Source: CATOSD01 sp965203135 (GTDB taxonomy: Bacteria > Chloroflexota > Dehalococcoidia > Lucifugimonadales > CATOSD01). Taken from it: DNA of 64,000 bases. Both the position numbers and the translations under genes were made by a program. Location of the stretch: positions 930,001 to 994,000 of the forward strand of contig CBDBBO010000002.1 of the NCBI GenBank assembly GCA_965203135.1, written 5' to 3'. The notes under the pieces are model-generated. The model saw nothing but the letters and a program-made list of their open reading frames with translations, was not told where the DNA came from and did no database searches. Below, in pieces: positions 1-8,273 of this stretch (the first letter of the stretch is position 1; each line of letters begins with the position of its first letter).

Positions 1-1473
1 GGGCAGCCGACCGTCATCAGGGGCTGGCCGTCCTTGGCGACGATGTAGTTGACCAGCGTGGTGCGCGGGCGCTTGTTTGGCTCGAGGGACGTTGGGATGG
101 CCCCGCCTGAAGTTGAGCATCTCCATGCGGGTGCTGAGGGCGCAGCCGATTTCGGGGAAGTAGACCGACTTGGCGAATCCGCCGCCGCTGGGCGTGGCAC
201 AGACCATATTGCCGTCGCGGTCCAGCGCGGCGACGTGCGTGGTGCCGCTGTCGTCGCCGGCGCCGTCGCCCGGAACGCCCGCCGGGGCCGGCGCCTGGGC
301 ATGGGGCCTGGACGCCGAGGAGAAGCGCCAGGGGTCGCCCGCCGGCGGCAGATCGGGTGTGGCCTCTGACGGGTCGATGAGGGCGGCGCGCTCGGCGGCG
401 TACTGCTTTGACAACAGGCCGTCCACCGGGATGGTGGAGTAGTTTGGGTCGCCGTAGTGGGCTTCCCTGTCGGCGAGGGCGAGTTTCAGGGCCTCGTTGA
501 CGGTGTGGACGTAGGCGGCGGAGTTGTGGCCCATCGACCGGAGGTCGAACCGCTCCAGGATGTTCAGGGTCTGGTGCAGCACCGCGCCCTGGGTCCAGGT
601 GGACTGGCCGTAGACGTCGTAGCCGTGGAAGCTCGTGGAGATGGGTTGCTCGTACTCGGCCTCGAATCCGGCGAGGTCTTCCAAGCTGAGGATCCCGCCC
701 GCGCCCTGGGCGCAGTCGACGATGGTGCGGGCGATGCCGCCGCGGTAGAAGGCGTCACGCGCGGCGCGAATGCCGTCTCGCCTGTGGCCGGCTGCGGCGC
801 TTTCGGCGGCGACCATGCGCTTGAAAACGTCGGCCAGGCCGGGCTGGACGAGCACCGAGCCGGGCGCGGGCACTTGGCCGTTGTCGTAGAAGACGGACGT
901 CCCGCCGGGCGGGTACAACTCGAATTGGCGCCGGGTGGCGGCGTTCTTCATGCGTTCGAGCATGTACTCGTAGTTGGGGATGCCGCGCTCGGCGTAGTGG
1001 ATCGAGGGTGCGAGCACTTCGGCGAGCGTCCGGGTGCCGTAGCGGTCGATGAGGGACAGCAGGGCGTCGACAATGCCGGGCACGGTGAACGAGAGGTGGG
1101 CCTGGTCACCCGGACCGGTGGGGATCTCGTCGAGGCCGAGCGACTCGTAGAACTCGACGGTCGCCTTGCCGGGGGCGGTGCCCTGCCCGCTCAGCGACAG
1201 GAGGTCTCCGCTCTCGGCGTGGTAGAGCATGAACACGCCTTCGGCCGCGAGGGAGTAGGACGCGATAGGCTCCACCACGGCGGCGGCGAACGCGGCGGCC
1301 GCGACGGCGTCGAAGGCGTTTCCGCCGTCGAGCAGCATCCGCATTCCGGCCATGGAGGTGAGGTAGTGGCCGCTGGAGATGACGCCCTGGGTGGCGTAGA
1401 CGACCGGCCTGCCGGTGGGAGGGCGTTCGGGGTCGCCCTGTTCGAGGGTGTAAATCTGCTGAGAGTCGGTCAT
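1..1473 (-). CDS. ggt: gamma-glutamyltransferase, runs off left edge, apparent frameshift near its 3' end
   Basis: Ntn-hydrolase of the gamma-glutamyltranspeptidase family, which transfers or hydrolyses gamma-glutamyl groups such as that of glutathione. ATG at 1473. The N-terminal region carries the family's DGGNAFDAVAAA segment. The autoprocessing site DDSGTTH puts the predicted nucleophile at Thr411 (codon 241-243), followed by the usual PSGGGF stretch. No signal peptide is visible, so it may be cytoplasmic. The frame is intact from 1473 to about 88. There one extra base in the GGG run at 86-88 (plus strand) shifts it: after HPNV the expected continuation LEPNKRPRTTLVNY appears only in the next frame, which stays open to the window edge. 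Either a decayed gene or an assembly indel. The C-terminus lies outside the window. Confidence 0.88.
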   Translation of the reverse strand, partial: MTDSQQIYTLEQGDPERPPTGRPVVYATQGVISSGHYLTSMAGMRMLLDGGNAFDAVAAAAFAAAVVEPIASYSLAAEGVFMLYHAESGDLLSLSGQGTAPGKATVEFYESLGLDEIPTGPGDQAHLSFTVPGIVDALLSLIDRYGTRTLAEVLAPSIHYAERGIPNYEYMLERMKNAATRRQFELYPPGGTSVFYDNGQVPAPGSVLVQPGLADVFKRMVAAESAAAGHRRDGIRAARDAFYRGGIARTIVDCAQGAGGILSLEDLAGFEAEYEQPISTSFHGYDVYGQSTWTQGAVLHQTLNILERFDLRSMGHNSAAYVHTVNEALKLALADREAHYGDPNYSTIPVDGLLSKQYAAERAALIDPSEATPDLPPAGDPWRFSSASRPHAQAPAPAGVPGDGAGDDSGTTHVAALDRDGNMVCATPSGGGFAKSVYFPEIGCALSTRMEMLNFRRGHPNVPRAKQAPAHHAGQLHRRQGRPAPDDGRLP

Positions 1474-1636
1474 CTGGCGTGCTCCTCTGGCCGCAGTGGC
1501 GGGGTCTGTAGTGGCATTACTATAACCGCTGGGGTCGGGTTTGTCAGCCGACGGGTGCAGGGCCTGGCGCATCGAGAGAAGTCGCGGGCCGGCTGAAGAC
1601 GGGGTAGGCCGCAAAAAAAGTGCTCGAAACTGCCCT

Positions 1637-1676
1637 ATTCTGCATCATTCGCACCATTTCGTAGCTGGGAGACCCG
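1637..1676 (+). repeat. dispersed 40-bp repeat, copy 1 (other copy 41229-41268)
   Basis: The two 40-bp segments align without gaps at 30 of 40 positions by eye. They begin ATTCTGC and share the block CGTAGCTGGGAG near the end. Both lie in gene-free regions. Function unknown; possibly an old mobile-element remnant. Confidence 0.45.
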
Positions 1677-1970
1677 GCATCTTGTGACGTTGGGTGTGTC
1701 GTTTGTCCGGTATGGTGCGCAATTTACGTCCGAAATGGGACAGCGCGATACGCTGTGTTTGCCGTCGGCCGTGTCGTTCGAGGCCGGCGAACGGTGATGT
1801 CGGTATGTCATGGAGGGATGATAGCACGGATGTGCGGCAACTTCAAGGGGGTTGGCAGGCGGAGTCCAGCGCGCGACAGTGAAGACTGAAGCTTCGCACT
1901 CGGCGCGGCCGGGAAGTTTCAGGGGTTTTGACGGCGACGGCTAAAGATTCCTCGGCTTCGCTCGGAATGG

Positions 1971-2120
1971 CGCATGGGGCGTGAGCGGGAATACATGGGA
2001 CGTGAGCGAGCAGGCATGGAGCGTGAGCGGGTAAGGCATGGGGCACGTGCGGGCCGGCTATGGGGCACGTGCGGGCCGGCAATGGGACGCGAATGGGAAG
2101 GCATGGGACGCGTGCGGGAA
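1971..2120 (+). repeat. imperfect tandem repeat (minisatellite-like), about 7 units of 20-22 bp
   Basis: Units of the form ATGGGRCGTGAGCGGG with spacers follow one another. Two adjacent 22-bp units (2038-2059 and 2060-2081) are identical except for their last base and contain GGGGCACGTGCGGGCC. The array lies in a gene-free region and encodes only Arg/Gly/Met-rich nonsense frames. Replication slippage is the likely origin. Confidence 0.7.
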
Positions 2121-2249
2121 GGTTCGAGGCGCTTTCGGCAGGGCATAGAACCGTGGTGGTGTGACAGGTCGGGCGGCGTGTGAGAAGATTGGGACTGGCT
2201 AGTATTGCAGGGGTAGGATACTGGGGCATCGGCGGCTGTGCTTGAATCG

Positions 2250-2289
2250 TCACCCCCATCCTAACCTTCCCCCATCAGGGGGAAGGGAC
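2250..2289 (+). repeat. dispersed hairpin element, type 1, upstream of the deacetylase
   Basis: A conserved leader CACCCCCATCCTAA is followed by a 9-bp perfect stem (CCTTCCCCC / GGGGGAAGG) with loop ATCA, then GAC. It ends 22 bases before the ATG at 2312, on the coding strand. The same element recurs at 5219, 6933, 12927 and 14268, and inverted at 26185. Confidence 0.85.
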
Positions 2290-2311
2290 AACTCGGAGAG
2301 GAGCTAAGACC

Positions 2312-3118
2312 ATGAGCGGTATCTGGCCGGGGGACACGAGGTGCGTGGTGATGCTGGGGTTCGACGTGGACGGCGTGTCGGGCGCGCTGTACCAGAACCC
2401 GGACACGGCGCGTCTGCCCAGCTTCATGTCGATGCGGGAGTACGGCCCGAGCGTCGGGACGCCACGGGTAATCGAGATGCTGGGACGGCACGGGATCGAG
2501 GCGAGCTTCTACGTGCCGGGATTCGTGGCGGAGACGCACGAGCAGCTTCTGCTGGACATACGGGAGTCTGGGCACGAGGTGGCGCACCACGGCTATATGC
2601 ACGAGCCGCCCGCCACGATGACGCCGGACAAAGAGGAGGAGGTGCTTGTGCGGGGCATCGAGATAATCGAGCGCATCACAGGCGAGCGGCCGGTGGGATA
2701 CAGGTCGCCGAGCTGGGAACTGAGCGAGTACTCGCTGCCGCTACTGCTCAAGTATGGGTTTCTGTACGACTCGAGCCTGATGGGGAACGACATCCCTTAC
2801 ATCGTGGACGCGGACGGCGGCGACATCGTGGAGATTCCGGTGCACTGGGAGTGGGACGACGCGCCTTACTTCAGCTACGCGCCTGCGCTGGGCGCGCGCA
2901 GCCCGATGGCGAGTCCGGAGCACGTGTACCAGGTTTGGTCGAGCGGCTTCGAGGGAGCCTACGAGTACGGGCGGGCGTTCGTGCTGACGATGCATCCGTG
3001 GATTATCGGGAGGCCGGGGCGGATACGGATGCTGGACCGGCTGATACGCCACATGCGGAGTTTTCCGGGGGTGGAGTTCATGCGGCTCGACCGCGTGGCG
3101 GCGATGTTTAGGGAGTAG
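2312..3118 (+). CDS. polysaccharide deacetylase family protein (NodB fold)
   Basis: 268 aa, within the family's usual size. The motifs follow the carbohydrate esterase 4 / PuuE-like order. FDVDG near residue 18 supplies the catalytic and metal Asp. GHEVAHHGYMHE carries the metal-binding His pair. RSPSWE matches the family RxPxW motif, and TMHPWIIGRP supplies the late His. Such enzymes deacetylate N-acetylated sugars, or in the PuuE branch hydrolyse allantoin-like rings; the absence of a signal peptide favours a cytoplasmic small-molecule role. The ATG follows GGAGAGGAG in the leader. A hairpin element lies just upstream. Substrate not determined. Confidence 0.85.
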   Translation: MSGIWPGDTRCVVMLGFDVDGVSGALYQNPDTARLPSFMSMREYGPSVGTPRVIEMLGRHGIEASFYVPGFVAETHEQLLLDIRESGHEVAHHGYMHEPPATMTPDKEEEVLVRGIEIIERITGERPVGYRSPSWELSEYSLPLLLKYGFLYDSSLMGNDIPYIVDADGGDIVEIPVHWEWDDAPYFSYAPALGARSPMASPEHVYQVWSSGFEGAYEYGRAFVLTMHPWIIGRPGRIRMLDRLIRHMRSFPGVEFMRLDRVAAMFRE

Positions 3119-3181
3119 GATGGGTGCGCCAATCACAGCAGTAGCGAACAGGGGGCTGAATCGGCTCGGCCAAGTGGGAAA

Positions 3182-4738
3182 GTGAACAAAATTCGGTCGC
3201 TTTGCTACAGCCTTGCGATGCTCGGAGCGGTGCTGATTTCGGCATGTACGGGGACGCCCACGCCGACCGCGACGCCGGCCTTCACGCCGACGGGAACGCC
3301 GGCTCCCACGGCGACCGCTATGCCGACTCCCACGGCGACGCTGGTGGCGACGGCGTCTCAGGTTCCGACGGGGGCGCTGATGCCCACGGCGACGGCGACG
3401 CAGGTTCCCACGCCGACCGCGACCCCTGCGCCCACGGCGACCCTGACGCCGACTCCCACGGTGACCCTGACGCCGACTCCCACGGTGACCGCGATGCCGA
3501 CGGCCACGGCGACGCTGACGCCCACGGCGACCGCGATGCCGACGGCCACGGCGACGCTGACGCCCACGGCGACCGCGATGCCGACGCTGACACCGACGCC
3601 CGCTCCACTGCCGCCTATCAGGGAAGACTTCGCGTTGGCAATATCAGCGTCGAATGAGGATTATGGCAAAAGGTTTCGGCAAGACATTAGTAATCTTCGA
3701 GTGCGGAAGCCAGAACTTGCGGCGCAGATAGAGGACATGCGATGGATCGCAGACGGCTTTCAGAGGAAGGACGAGTACTGGGCGGCTAGAGGGTTGATCA
3801 AACTGGCGGATGAGGGGCACCTGGCAAAGTTCATTGAGGAGCCGTGGGTTGTCGAAGGCCGCAACTATGCAGCGCTGTGGGGCCTTGCCACCAGCGAACT
3901 CTCTTTCGACCCGCCGGAGGTTTTGAGTTGGGTTGTGGACCATCCCGCCCTCAACGACGGCATTTCCGACGGGGAAGCCGCGATTCTCGCCACAGTCCGG
4001 AAGCCGGACGATGCCAGCAGTCTTGACCCCGACGCGGTCATCATAGAGAACCGAACCATTACCCTACCCCTGGCCGGAACAGTGGAGTTGACCATTATCT
4101 GGAACAGTGCGGGGCTCGATGGCACCATGGACACGTTGGAACAGGTCGTACGCAGAATCGAGGCGACCATGGGCTTTCCATTTCCGCAGCGTCAGGTCGT
4201 GTATAGAATCGACTTGGGCGGGCCATGGTCCGCGTCCCACCGTGATCGGTATGTCTACCTCTCGGGACCCTGGAGTCCCGAACAACTGAACATATCCGTG
4301 GCGCACGAAACGGCGCACTACTACTGGGATTGGCCATCCGTGGGCTGGACGCGCATTGGAATCAATTACCAGTGGGTCCATGAAGGAGCGGCTGATTTTC
4401 TTACCTATTTGGGCGAGGAAATCACTTTGGGCGTAGAACCGGGGGACGAATGCGATCTCAACATCCCTGAGGTCGAACGGCTACCACTCAGCGGACCGAG
4501 GTGCTGGTACGACATAGGTCAACGGTTCTATCGCGATCTGTATCGCACTATGGATGAGGTCAACTTCCGCCTGGCCTTCCGAAGATGGCACCTCCACATG
4601 CTGTACGGCGTCCCGGCGTGCAGAGGTGACACAACGACTTACTGTCGTGTGATGGAAGCGTTCACTACTTATGCCTCGGAAGAGAACCGCGCCGCTGTCG
4701 AAGAACTGATCAACCGCTGGTATGAGGTGACGCCATGA
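3182..4738 (+). CDS. lipoprotein with Pro/Thr-rich stalk and C-terminal HExxH metalloprotease-like domain
   Basis: 518 aa from a GTG start. A signal peptide ends in the lipobox ISAC, so Cys22 should be lipidated. Residues about 24-140 are a low-complexity Thr-Pro-Ala stalk built from short repeats. The remainder is globular and carries H375-E376-T-A-H379 followed by WVHEGAADF with Glu401, the layout of gluzincin zinc peptidases. Cysteines late in the domain could form disulfides in an exported protein. I infer a cell-surface protease held away from the membrane by the stalk. The peptidase family is not identified with certainty. Confidence 0.72.
   Translation: MNKIRSLCYSLAMLGAVLISACTGTPTPTATPAFTPTGTPAPTATAMPTPTATLVATASQVPTGALMPTATATQVPTPTATPAPTATLTPTPTVTLTPTPTVTAMPTATATLTPTATAMPTATATLTPTATAMPTLTPTPAPLPPIREDFALAISASNEDYGKRFRQDISNLRVRKPELAAQIEDMRWIADGFQRKDEYWAARGLIKLADEGHLAKFIEEPWVVEGRNYAALWGLATSELSFDPPEVLSWVVDHPALNDGISDGEAAILATVRKPDDASSLDPDAVIIENRTITLPLAGTVELTIIWNSAGLDGTMDTLEQVVRRIEATMGFPFPQRQVVYRIDLGGPWSASHRDRYVYLSGPWSPEQLNISVAHETAHYYWDWPSVGWTRIGINYQWVHEGAADFLTYLGEEITLGVEPGDECDLNIPEVERLPLSGPRCWYDIGQRFYRDLYRTMDEVNFRLAFRRWHLHMLYGVPACRGDTTTYCRVMEAFTTYASEENRAAVEELINRWYEVTP
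3491..3583 (+). repeat. 42-bp tandem repeat inside the stalk-coding region
   Basis: A 42-bp unit beginning GCGATGCCGACGGCC starts at 3491, 3533 and, partially, 3575. It encodes a 14-residue Pro/Thr/Ala repeat. Copy number is likely to vary between strains through slippage. Confidence 0.75.
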
Positions 4739-4869
4739 TTAGGTTTGCGGGGTGAAGATGCTTGATTGCTGGCATTCCGTGGGCCGGCCGCTACGCTGGG
4801 CGCAATTGTCCATTGAGAGGGGCTGTGGTAGGGTAGGCGCATCTTGAGATGGGAGCGGCGCTCTAAGCG

Positions 4870-5196
4870 ATGATCGAGTTCAGGTGTACCGTTCAAGAGG
4901 GATGCGTGCCGGAGGAGCTACGCCCAAAGCTGGCGTCGGAGTTGGCGCGGGTGAGCGCCGATGCGCTGGGCGGCGCGCCGGAAGACGTGACGGTGGAGTT
5001 CGTGGAGATTCCGCACGGTTACGGGTTCCGGGCGGGCGAGCTTTCGAGGCTGTCGTCCGTTCGGGGAACCATCGATCCGGGGCTGGACCAGGAGGCCCGC
5101 GTCGCGTTCATGCGACGGATACATGAGGCGTGGGTGGAGATCACGGGCTGTCCGGACGAAGAGGTTAACGTATCGGCGCGGGATCGGGGTGCCTAG
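4870..5196 (+). CDS. tautomerase-fold protein lacking the catalytic Pro-1
   Basis: 108 aa. The overall pattern (short beta strand, helix, GGAPEDVTVEFVEIP strand, helix ending ITGCPDEEVNV) matches the tautomerase/MIF superfamily. The residue after the initiator Met is Ile, whereas the superfamily uses an N-terminal Pro as catalytic base or nucleophile. No alternative start that would expose a Pro is visible. It lies about 90 bases upstream of a cis-CaaD-like tautomerase that does have Pro-1, with a hairpin element between them, so a hetero-oligomer with one inactive chain is possible. Function unknown. Confidence 0.62.
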   Translation: MIEFRCTVQEGCVPEELRPKLASELARVSADALGGAPEDVTVEFVEIPHGYGFRAGELSRLSSVRGTIDPGLDQEARVAFMRRIHEAWVEITGCPDEEVNVSARDRGA

Positions 5197-5218
5197 GGCC
5201 TGTTGGACAGCGCTTTCA

Positions 5219-5259
5219 TCACCCCCATCCTAACCTTCCCCCATCAAGGGGGAAGGGAC
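5219..5259 (+). repeat. dispersed hairpin element, type 1, between the two tautomerase-like genes
   Basis: Same leader and 9-bp stem as the copy at 2250, with loop ATCAA. It ends 29 bases before the ATG at 5289, on the coding strand. Confidence 0.85.
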
Positions 5260-5288
5260 TTTGTAAGTGACCAGGAGAGGACAAGACC

Positions 5289-5678
5289 ATGCCTTTGTAC
5301 AGGTGTAGCGTTCCGAAGGGGTCGGTGTCGCTGGAGAAGCGGTTTGAGATAGCTCGCACGTTTACCGACATACACACGGGCACGACCGGCGCGCCACGGT
5401 CTTTCGTGCAGGTCATCTTCTCGGAGGACGAGTCTGAGTTCGCCGAGGAGTACTACATCGACGGCGGGAACCGTGCCGGCCGGCCCGAATCGCTCAAGCT
5501 CCGTATGCTGGGCGACATCAAGGCGGCGTTCAGCGAGATCACGGGCGTGCCTGTCGAGAAGATAGGCGGCAAGATTACGGAAGGTCGCGCCTCGTGGTCG
5601 CTCCACGGCGGCGTCCCGACGCCCGAGCCGGGCCAGGAGGGCCCGGAGTGGTACGCGGAGGCCGAGGCCGCGGACTGA
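5289..5678 (+). CDS. cis-CaaD-like tautomerase superfamily protein
   Basis: 129 aa. Met is followed by Pro, giving the N-terminal Pro-1 after processing. In Pro-1 numbering TDIHTGTTG places His28 exactly where cis-3-chloroacrylate dehalogenase has it. NRAGR preserves the two substrate Args (Arg70 and Arg73 in cis-CaaD), and the C-terminal PEPGQEGPEWYAE closely matches the cis-CaaD tail. By eye alignment, the dehalogenase residues Tyr103 and Glu114 correspond here to Lys and His. I therefore call it a cis-CaaD-like tautomerase or hydratase rather than a dehalogenase. It sits downstream of a Pro-1-less relative and converges with an amidohydrolase. Confidence 0.8.
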   Translation: MPLYRCSVPKGSVSLEKRFEIARTFTDIHTGTTGAPRSFVQVIFSEDESEFAEEYYIDGGNRAGRPESLKLRMLGDIKAAFSEITGVPVEKIGGKITEGRASWSLHGGVPTPEPGQEGPEWYAEAEAAD

Positions 5679-5696
5679 GTGGGCGGGGGCCTTCAA

Positions 5697-5734
5697 CCCT
5701 CACCCTAGCCCTCTCCCAGTCTTGGGAGAGGGGA
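5697..5734 (+). repeat. dispersed hairpin element, type 2, between convergent genes
   Basis: Leader CCTCACCCTAGCC followed by a 10-bp stem CCCTCTCCCA / TGGGAGAGGG with loop GTCT. It lies between the convergent tautomerase and amidohydrolase genes, where it could end transcription, although no U-tract follows. Confidence 0.75.
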
Positions 5735-5778
5735 ATGACGCCTTACGGGGATGGCTCTGCCCTGCGCAATCTGTCCTT

Positions 5779-6807
5779 CTAGTCTATTTCTACCCTGTAG
5801 ATGCGCGCCGCTGTGTCGTGGAACATGGCGGCGCGTTCGCTTGCGGAGTAGCCGCTGGACAGGCGCTTGAAGGCGTTGTACAGGACGTTGTAGGAGTAGG
5901 ACACCTTGTCCACAGGGAAGTTGCTCTCGAACATGCTGCGGTCCGGGCCGAACTGCTCGATGCAGTAGTGCATGAACGGCGCCATAGACTCGGCCAGTTC
6001 CTCCGAGCTGGCGGGCTTGGTGCGGTCGTGCCAGTCGAATCCGGTGCGGGGCATGCCTATGCCGCCCAGCTTGACGACCACGTTGGGGCATTCGGCGACC
6101 GCCGCGATGCCGCTGCGCCAGGTGGCGAGCACCTCGTCGTCGTTGTTCGCGTACGGGCCGACCCTGAGCAGGCCGCCGATGTGGTTTAGAATGATGGTCA
6201 GGTCGGGAACGGCCTTCGCGAAGTCCGCGAGCTCGGGTAGCTGGGGGAAGTAGAGCCAGCCCTCCAGCGACATGCCCATCCTGGCAAGGACGCGCGCGCC
6301 CGCGCGGAACTCGTCGCTCAGAAGCTGGCCCTGCTGGCGGTGGGCGGCGGTAACTTCCACTTCGGGATGGGGGTCCCACGTCACGGAGTGGCGAATGCCG
6401 CGGAACCTGTTGGGGCTGGCGGTCTGGAGCGCTTCCAGCACTGGCTCGACGCGGTCGCCGAGATTGAGGTTGGCGTGGCCAACGATGGAAGCCGCGGCAC
6501 GGGTCGGGCCGTAGAGGCCGTTCGCGCTGGCTGCGGCGAGGCCCTGCACGAACTCGACCTCGCCGACGGGGCGCATCTCCTCCGGGCCGGTCGAGCGGTA
6601 CATGGCGCGGGCCTCGACGAACACCGTGGAGCGGACGTTGTGGCCGCTGTTCACGTCATCGGCCAACTCGTGCAGCAGATAGCGTTGGTAGGGTATCCGC
6701 TCCGAGCGAAAGTCCCAGAAGTGGTGGTGCGGATCGCAGATTGGGAGGTCGGGCTCCAGCGTCTCCTCTTGCGTCAGGGCAAGCCAGTCATTTCCTCCGA
6801 ACGGCAT
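5779..6807 (-). CDS. amidohydrolase family protein (amidohydrolase 2 type, TIM barrel)
   Basis: 342 aa. DPHHHFWDF near residue 26 carries the metal-binding HxH of the first strand. Further motifs are FRGIRHSVTW, NHIGG and the late ESNFPVDK with the expected acidic residue. This layout matches the amidohydrolase-related family that includes 2-pyrone-4,6-dicarboxylate lactonase-like and gamma-resorcylate decarboxylase-like enzymes; hydrolase, lactonase and decarboxylase activities all occur in it. Start ATG at 6807. It is transcribed alone, converging on the tautomerase and diverging from the flavin monooxygenase at 7071, which suggests shared catabolic use. Confidence 0.85.
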   Translation of the reverse strand: MPFGGNDWLALTQEETLEPDLPICDPHHHFWDFRSERIPYQRYLLHELADDVNSGHNVRSTVFVEARAMYRSTGPEEMRPVGEVEFVQGLAAASANGLYGPTRAAASIVGHANLNLGDRVEPVLEALQTASPNRFRGIRHSVTWDPHPEVEVTAAHRQQGQLLSDEFRAGARVLARMGMSLEGWLYFPQLPELADFAKAVPDLTIILNHIGGLLRVGPYANNDDEVLATWRSGIAAVAECPNVVVKLGGIGMPRTGFDWHDRTKPASSEELAESMAPFMHYCIEQFGPDRSMFESNFPVDKVSYSYNVLYNAFKRLSSGYSASERAAMFHDTAARIYRVEID

Positions 6808-6932
6808 AGTTGGACCTCCGTAGCTCTGTGGTCAGCGGGTTGTGGGAAAGAGTACGATTGATAGTGGTGAAGGTCAAGCGCCCGAGGCTGACGGCAACTG
6901 CCTGAGCATGATGGAGCGTGCGCTATGTTCCG

Positions 6933-6973
6933 TCACCCCCATCCTAACCTTCCCCCATCGAGGGGGAAGGGAC
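6933..6973 (+). repeat. dispersed hairpin element, type 1, upstream of the flavin monooxygenase
   Basis: Standard leader and 9-bp stem with loop ATCGA. It ends 97 bases before the ATG at 7071, in the same orientation as that gene. Confidence 0.82.
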
Positions 6974-7070
6974 CACGCAACGCACACCCTCTCCAAAGTT
7001 GCCCGGCCAAAGGCGGCGTGCTAGAATCGGGCCGCAACCAACACGCTGTCAAAACGCAAAGGACTGAGCC

Positions 7071-8252
7071 ATGGCACTTCCCGAACGCATGAAATTTGGC
7101 ATATTCATGGCGCCCTTTCACTGGAAGGGTGAGAATCCTACGCTCTCGCTCGAGCGAGACCTGGAGACGATTCAGTGGCTGGATTACCTGGGGTTCGACG
7201 AGGCGTGGGTCGGCGAGCACCACAGCGCGGGGTGGGAGATCATAGCGTCGCCGGAGATATTCATGGCGACTGCTGCGGAGCGCACGCGCAACATCAAGCT
7301 GGGGACGGGCGTGATCAGCCTGCCCTACCACAACCCGCTCATGGTGGCCAACCGGATGGTGCTGCTGGACCACCTGACGCGGGGACGCGCCATGATGGGC
7401 GTCGGCCCGGGCGCGCTGTCGACCGATGCGGCGATGCTGGGGATAGACCCGGTAGTGCAGCGGCGGCGCATGGACGAGTCGATGACGGTCATCATGCGGC
7501 TGCTGAGGGAGACCGAGCCGGTGACGCACGAGTCGGAGTGGTTCAACCTGGTGGAGGCTCAGCTTCACCTGAGGCCGTACACCAAGCCTCACTTCCCTAT
7601 TGCGGTGGCGGCGGCCCAGTCGCCGTCGGGCATGGTACTGGCGGGGAAGCACGGCGCGGGGGTGCTGTCGGTGAGCGTTACACGGGACGCCGAGATTGCG
7701 TCAAACCTGTCGCAGTTCTGGAGTATCGCAGAGGAGACGGCGGAGCGGCACGGCAACGTGATGGACCGCAATGAGTGGCGCGTGGTGATGCACGTCCACC
7801 TGGCCGAGTCCAAGAAGGAAGCGATAGAGCAGGCGCGGGTAAACGCCGGGCGCTACCAGTACGACTATTTCGTGAAGACGCTAGGCCACGACTTGGCAGT
7901 CGAGGTGAACAATACCAGCGACCGCGACAAGATCATCGACGTGATGACCGAGCATGGCGCGTGGTGCGTGGGCACGCCGGACGACCTGATCGCCACGATC
8001 AACAAGCTGGACGAGGAGAGCGGCGGGTTCGGCGGTTTCCTGATCCAGGCGACCGAGTGGGGCACGCGCGAGCAGGTGCGCCACAGCTACGAACTGGTGG
8101 CGCGGTACGTGATGCCGCACTTCCAGGGATCGATCGCGAGTCTGGACCGCTCACAGCAGTGGTCCGAGCACAAGAAGGTGGAGCTGGCGGAGGCGCGGAA
8201 GGCGGCGATGACGCGGGCGCGGGACGACTACGCGGCGGCGCGGGCGCGGTAG
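7071..8252 (+). CDS. LLM-class flavin-dependent oxidoreductase (luciferase-like monooxygenase)
   Basis: 393 aa, a (beta/alpha)8 flavin enzyme of the bacterial luciferase family. Recognisable segments are MKFGIFMAPFHW at the start, DEAWVGEHHSAGWE, NIKLGTGVISLPYHNP and TRGRAMMGVGPGA. The family uses FMNH2 or reduced F420 with oxygen to oxidise small organic compounds. Marine and subsurface Chloroflexota carry many paralogs; a second, more distant one lies at 62079-63248. The ATG follows AAAGGACTGAGCC. Substrate cannot be read from sequence. Confidence 0.9.
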   Translation: MALPERMKFGIFMAPFHWKGENPTLSLERDLETIQWLDYLGFDEAWVGEHHSAGWEIIASPEIFMATAAERTRNIKLGTGVISLPYHNPLMVANRMVLLDHLTRGRAMMGVGPGALSTDAAMLGIDPVVQRRRMDESMTVIMRLLRETEPVTHESEWFNLVEAQLHLRPYTKPHFPIAVAAAQSPSGMVLAGKHGAGVLSVSVTRDAEIASNLSQFWSIAEETAERHGNVMDRNEWRVVMHVHLAESKKEAIEQARVNAGRYQYDYFVKTLGHDLAVEVNNTSDRDKIIDVMTEHGAWCVGTPDDLIATINKLDEESGGFGGFLIQATEWGTREQVRHSYELVARYVMPHFQGSIASLDRSQQWSEHKKVELAEARKAAMTRARDDYAAARAR

Positions 8253-8273
8253 CGGGGGCGAGCGGTCTGATAG

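Larger units (their letters stand above)
1474..2249. other. gene-free stretch with repeats
   Basis: No convincing gene on either strand. The open frames here are short, Arg/Pro-rich and lack ribosome binding sites. It holds one copy of a dispersed 40-bp repeat (1637-1676), an imperfect tandem repeat (1971-2120), and ends at the hairpin element at 2250. Confidence 0.6.

Noticed and set aside
457..1596. Long plus-strand frame, 379 codons
   Set aside because: Shadow of the ggt gene on the other strand; Gly/Val/Arg-rich with no site or domain.
3251..3610. Periodic repeats considered as a CRISPR array
   Set aside because: Units are contiguous, in frame, and encode a Thr/Pro stalk; no spacers.
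5289..5678. Annotation as cis-3-chloroacrylate dehalogenase
   Set aside because: Tyr103 and Glu114 equivalents are not conserved, so only a cis-CaaD-like family call is justified.
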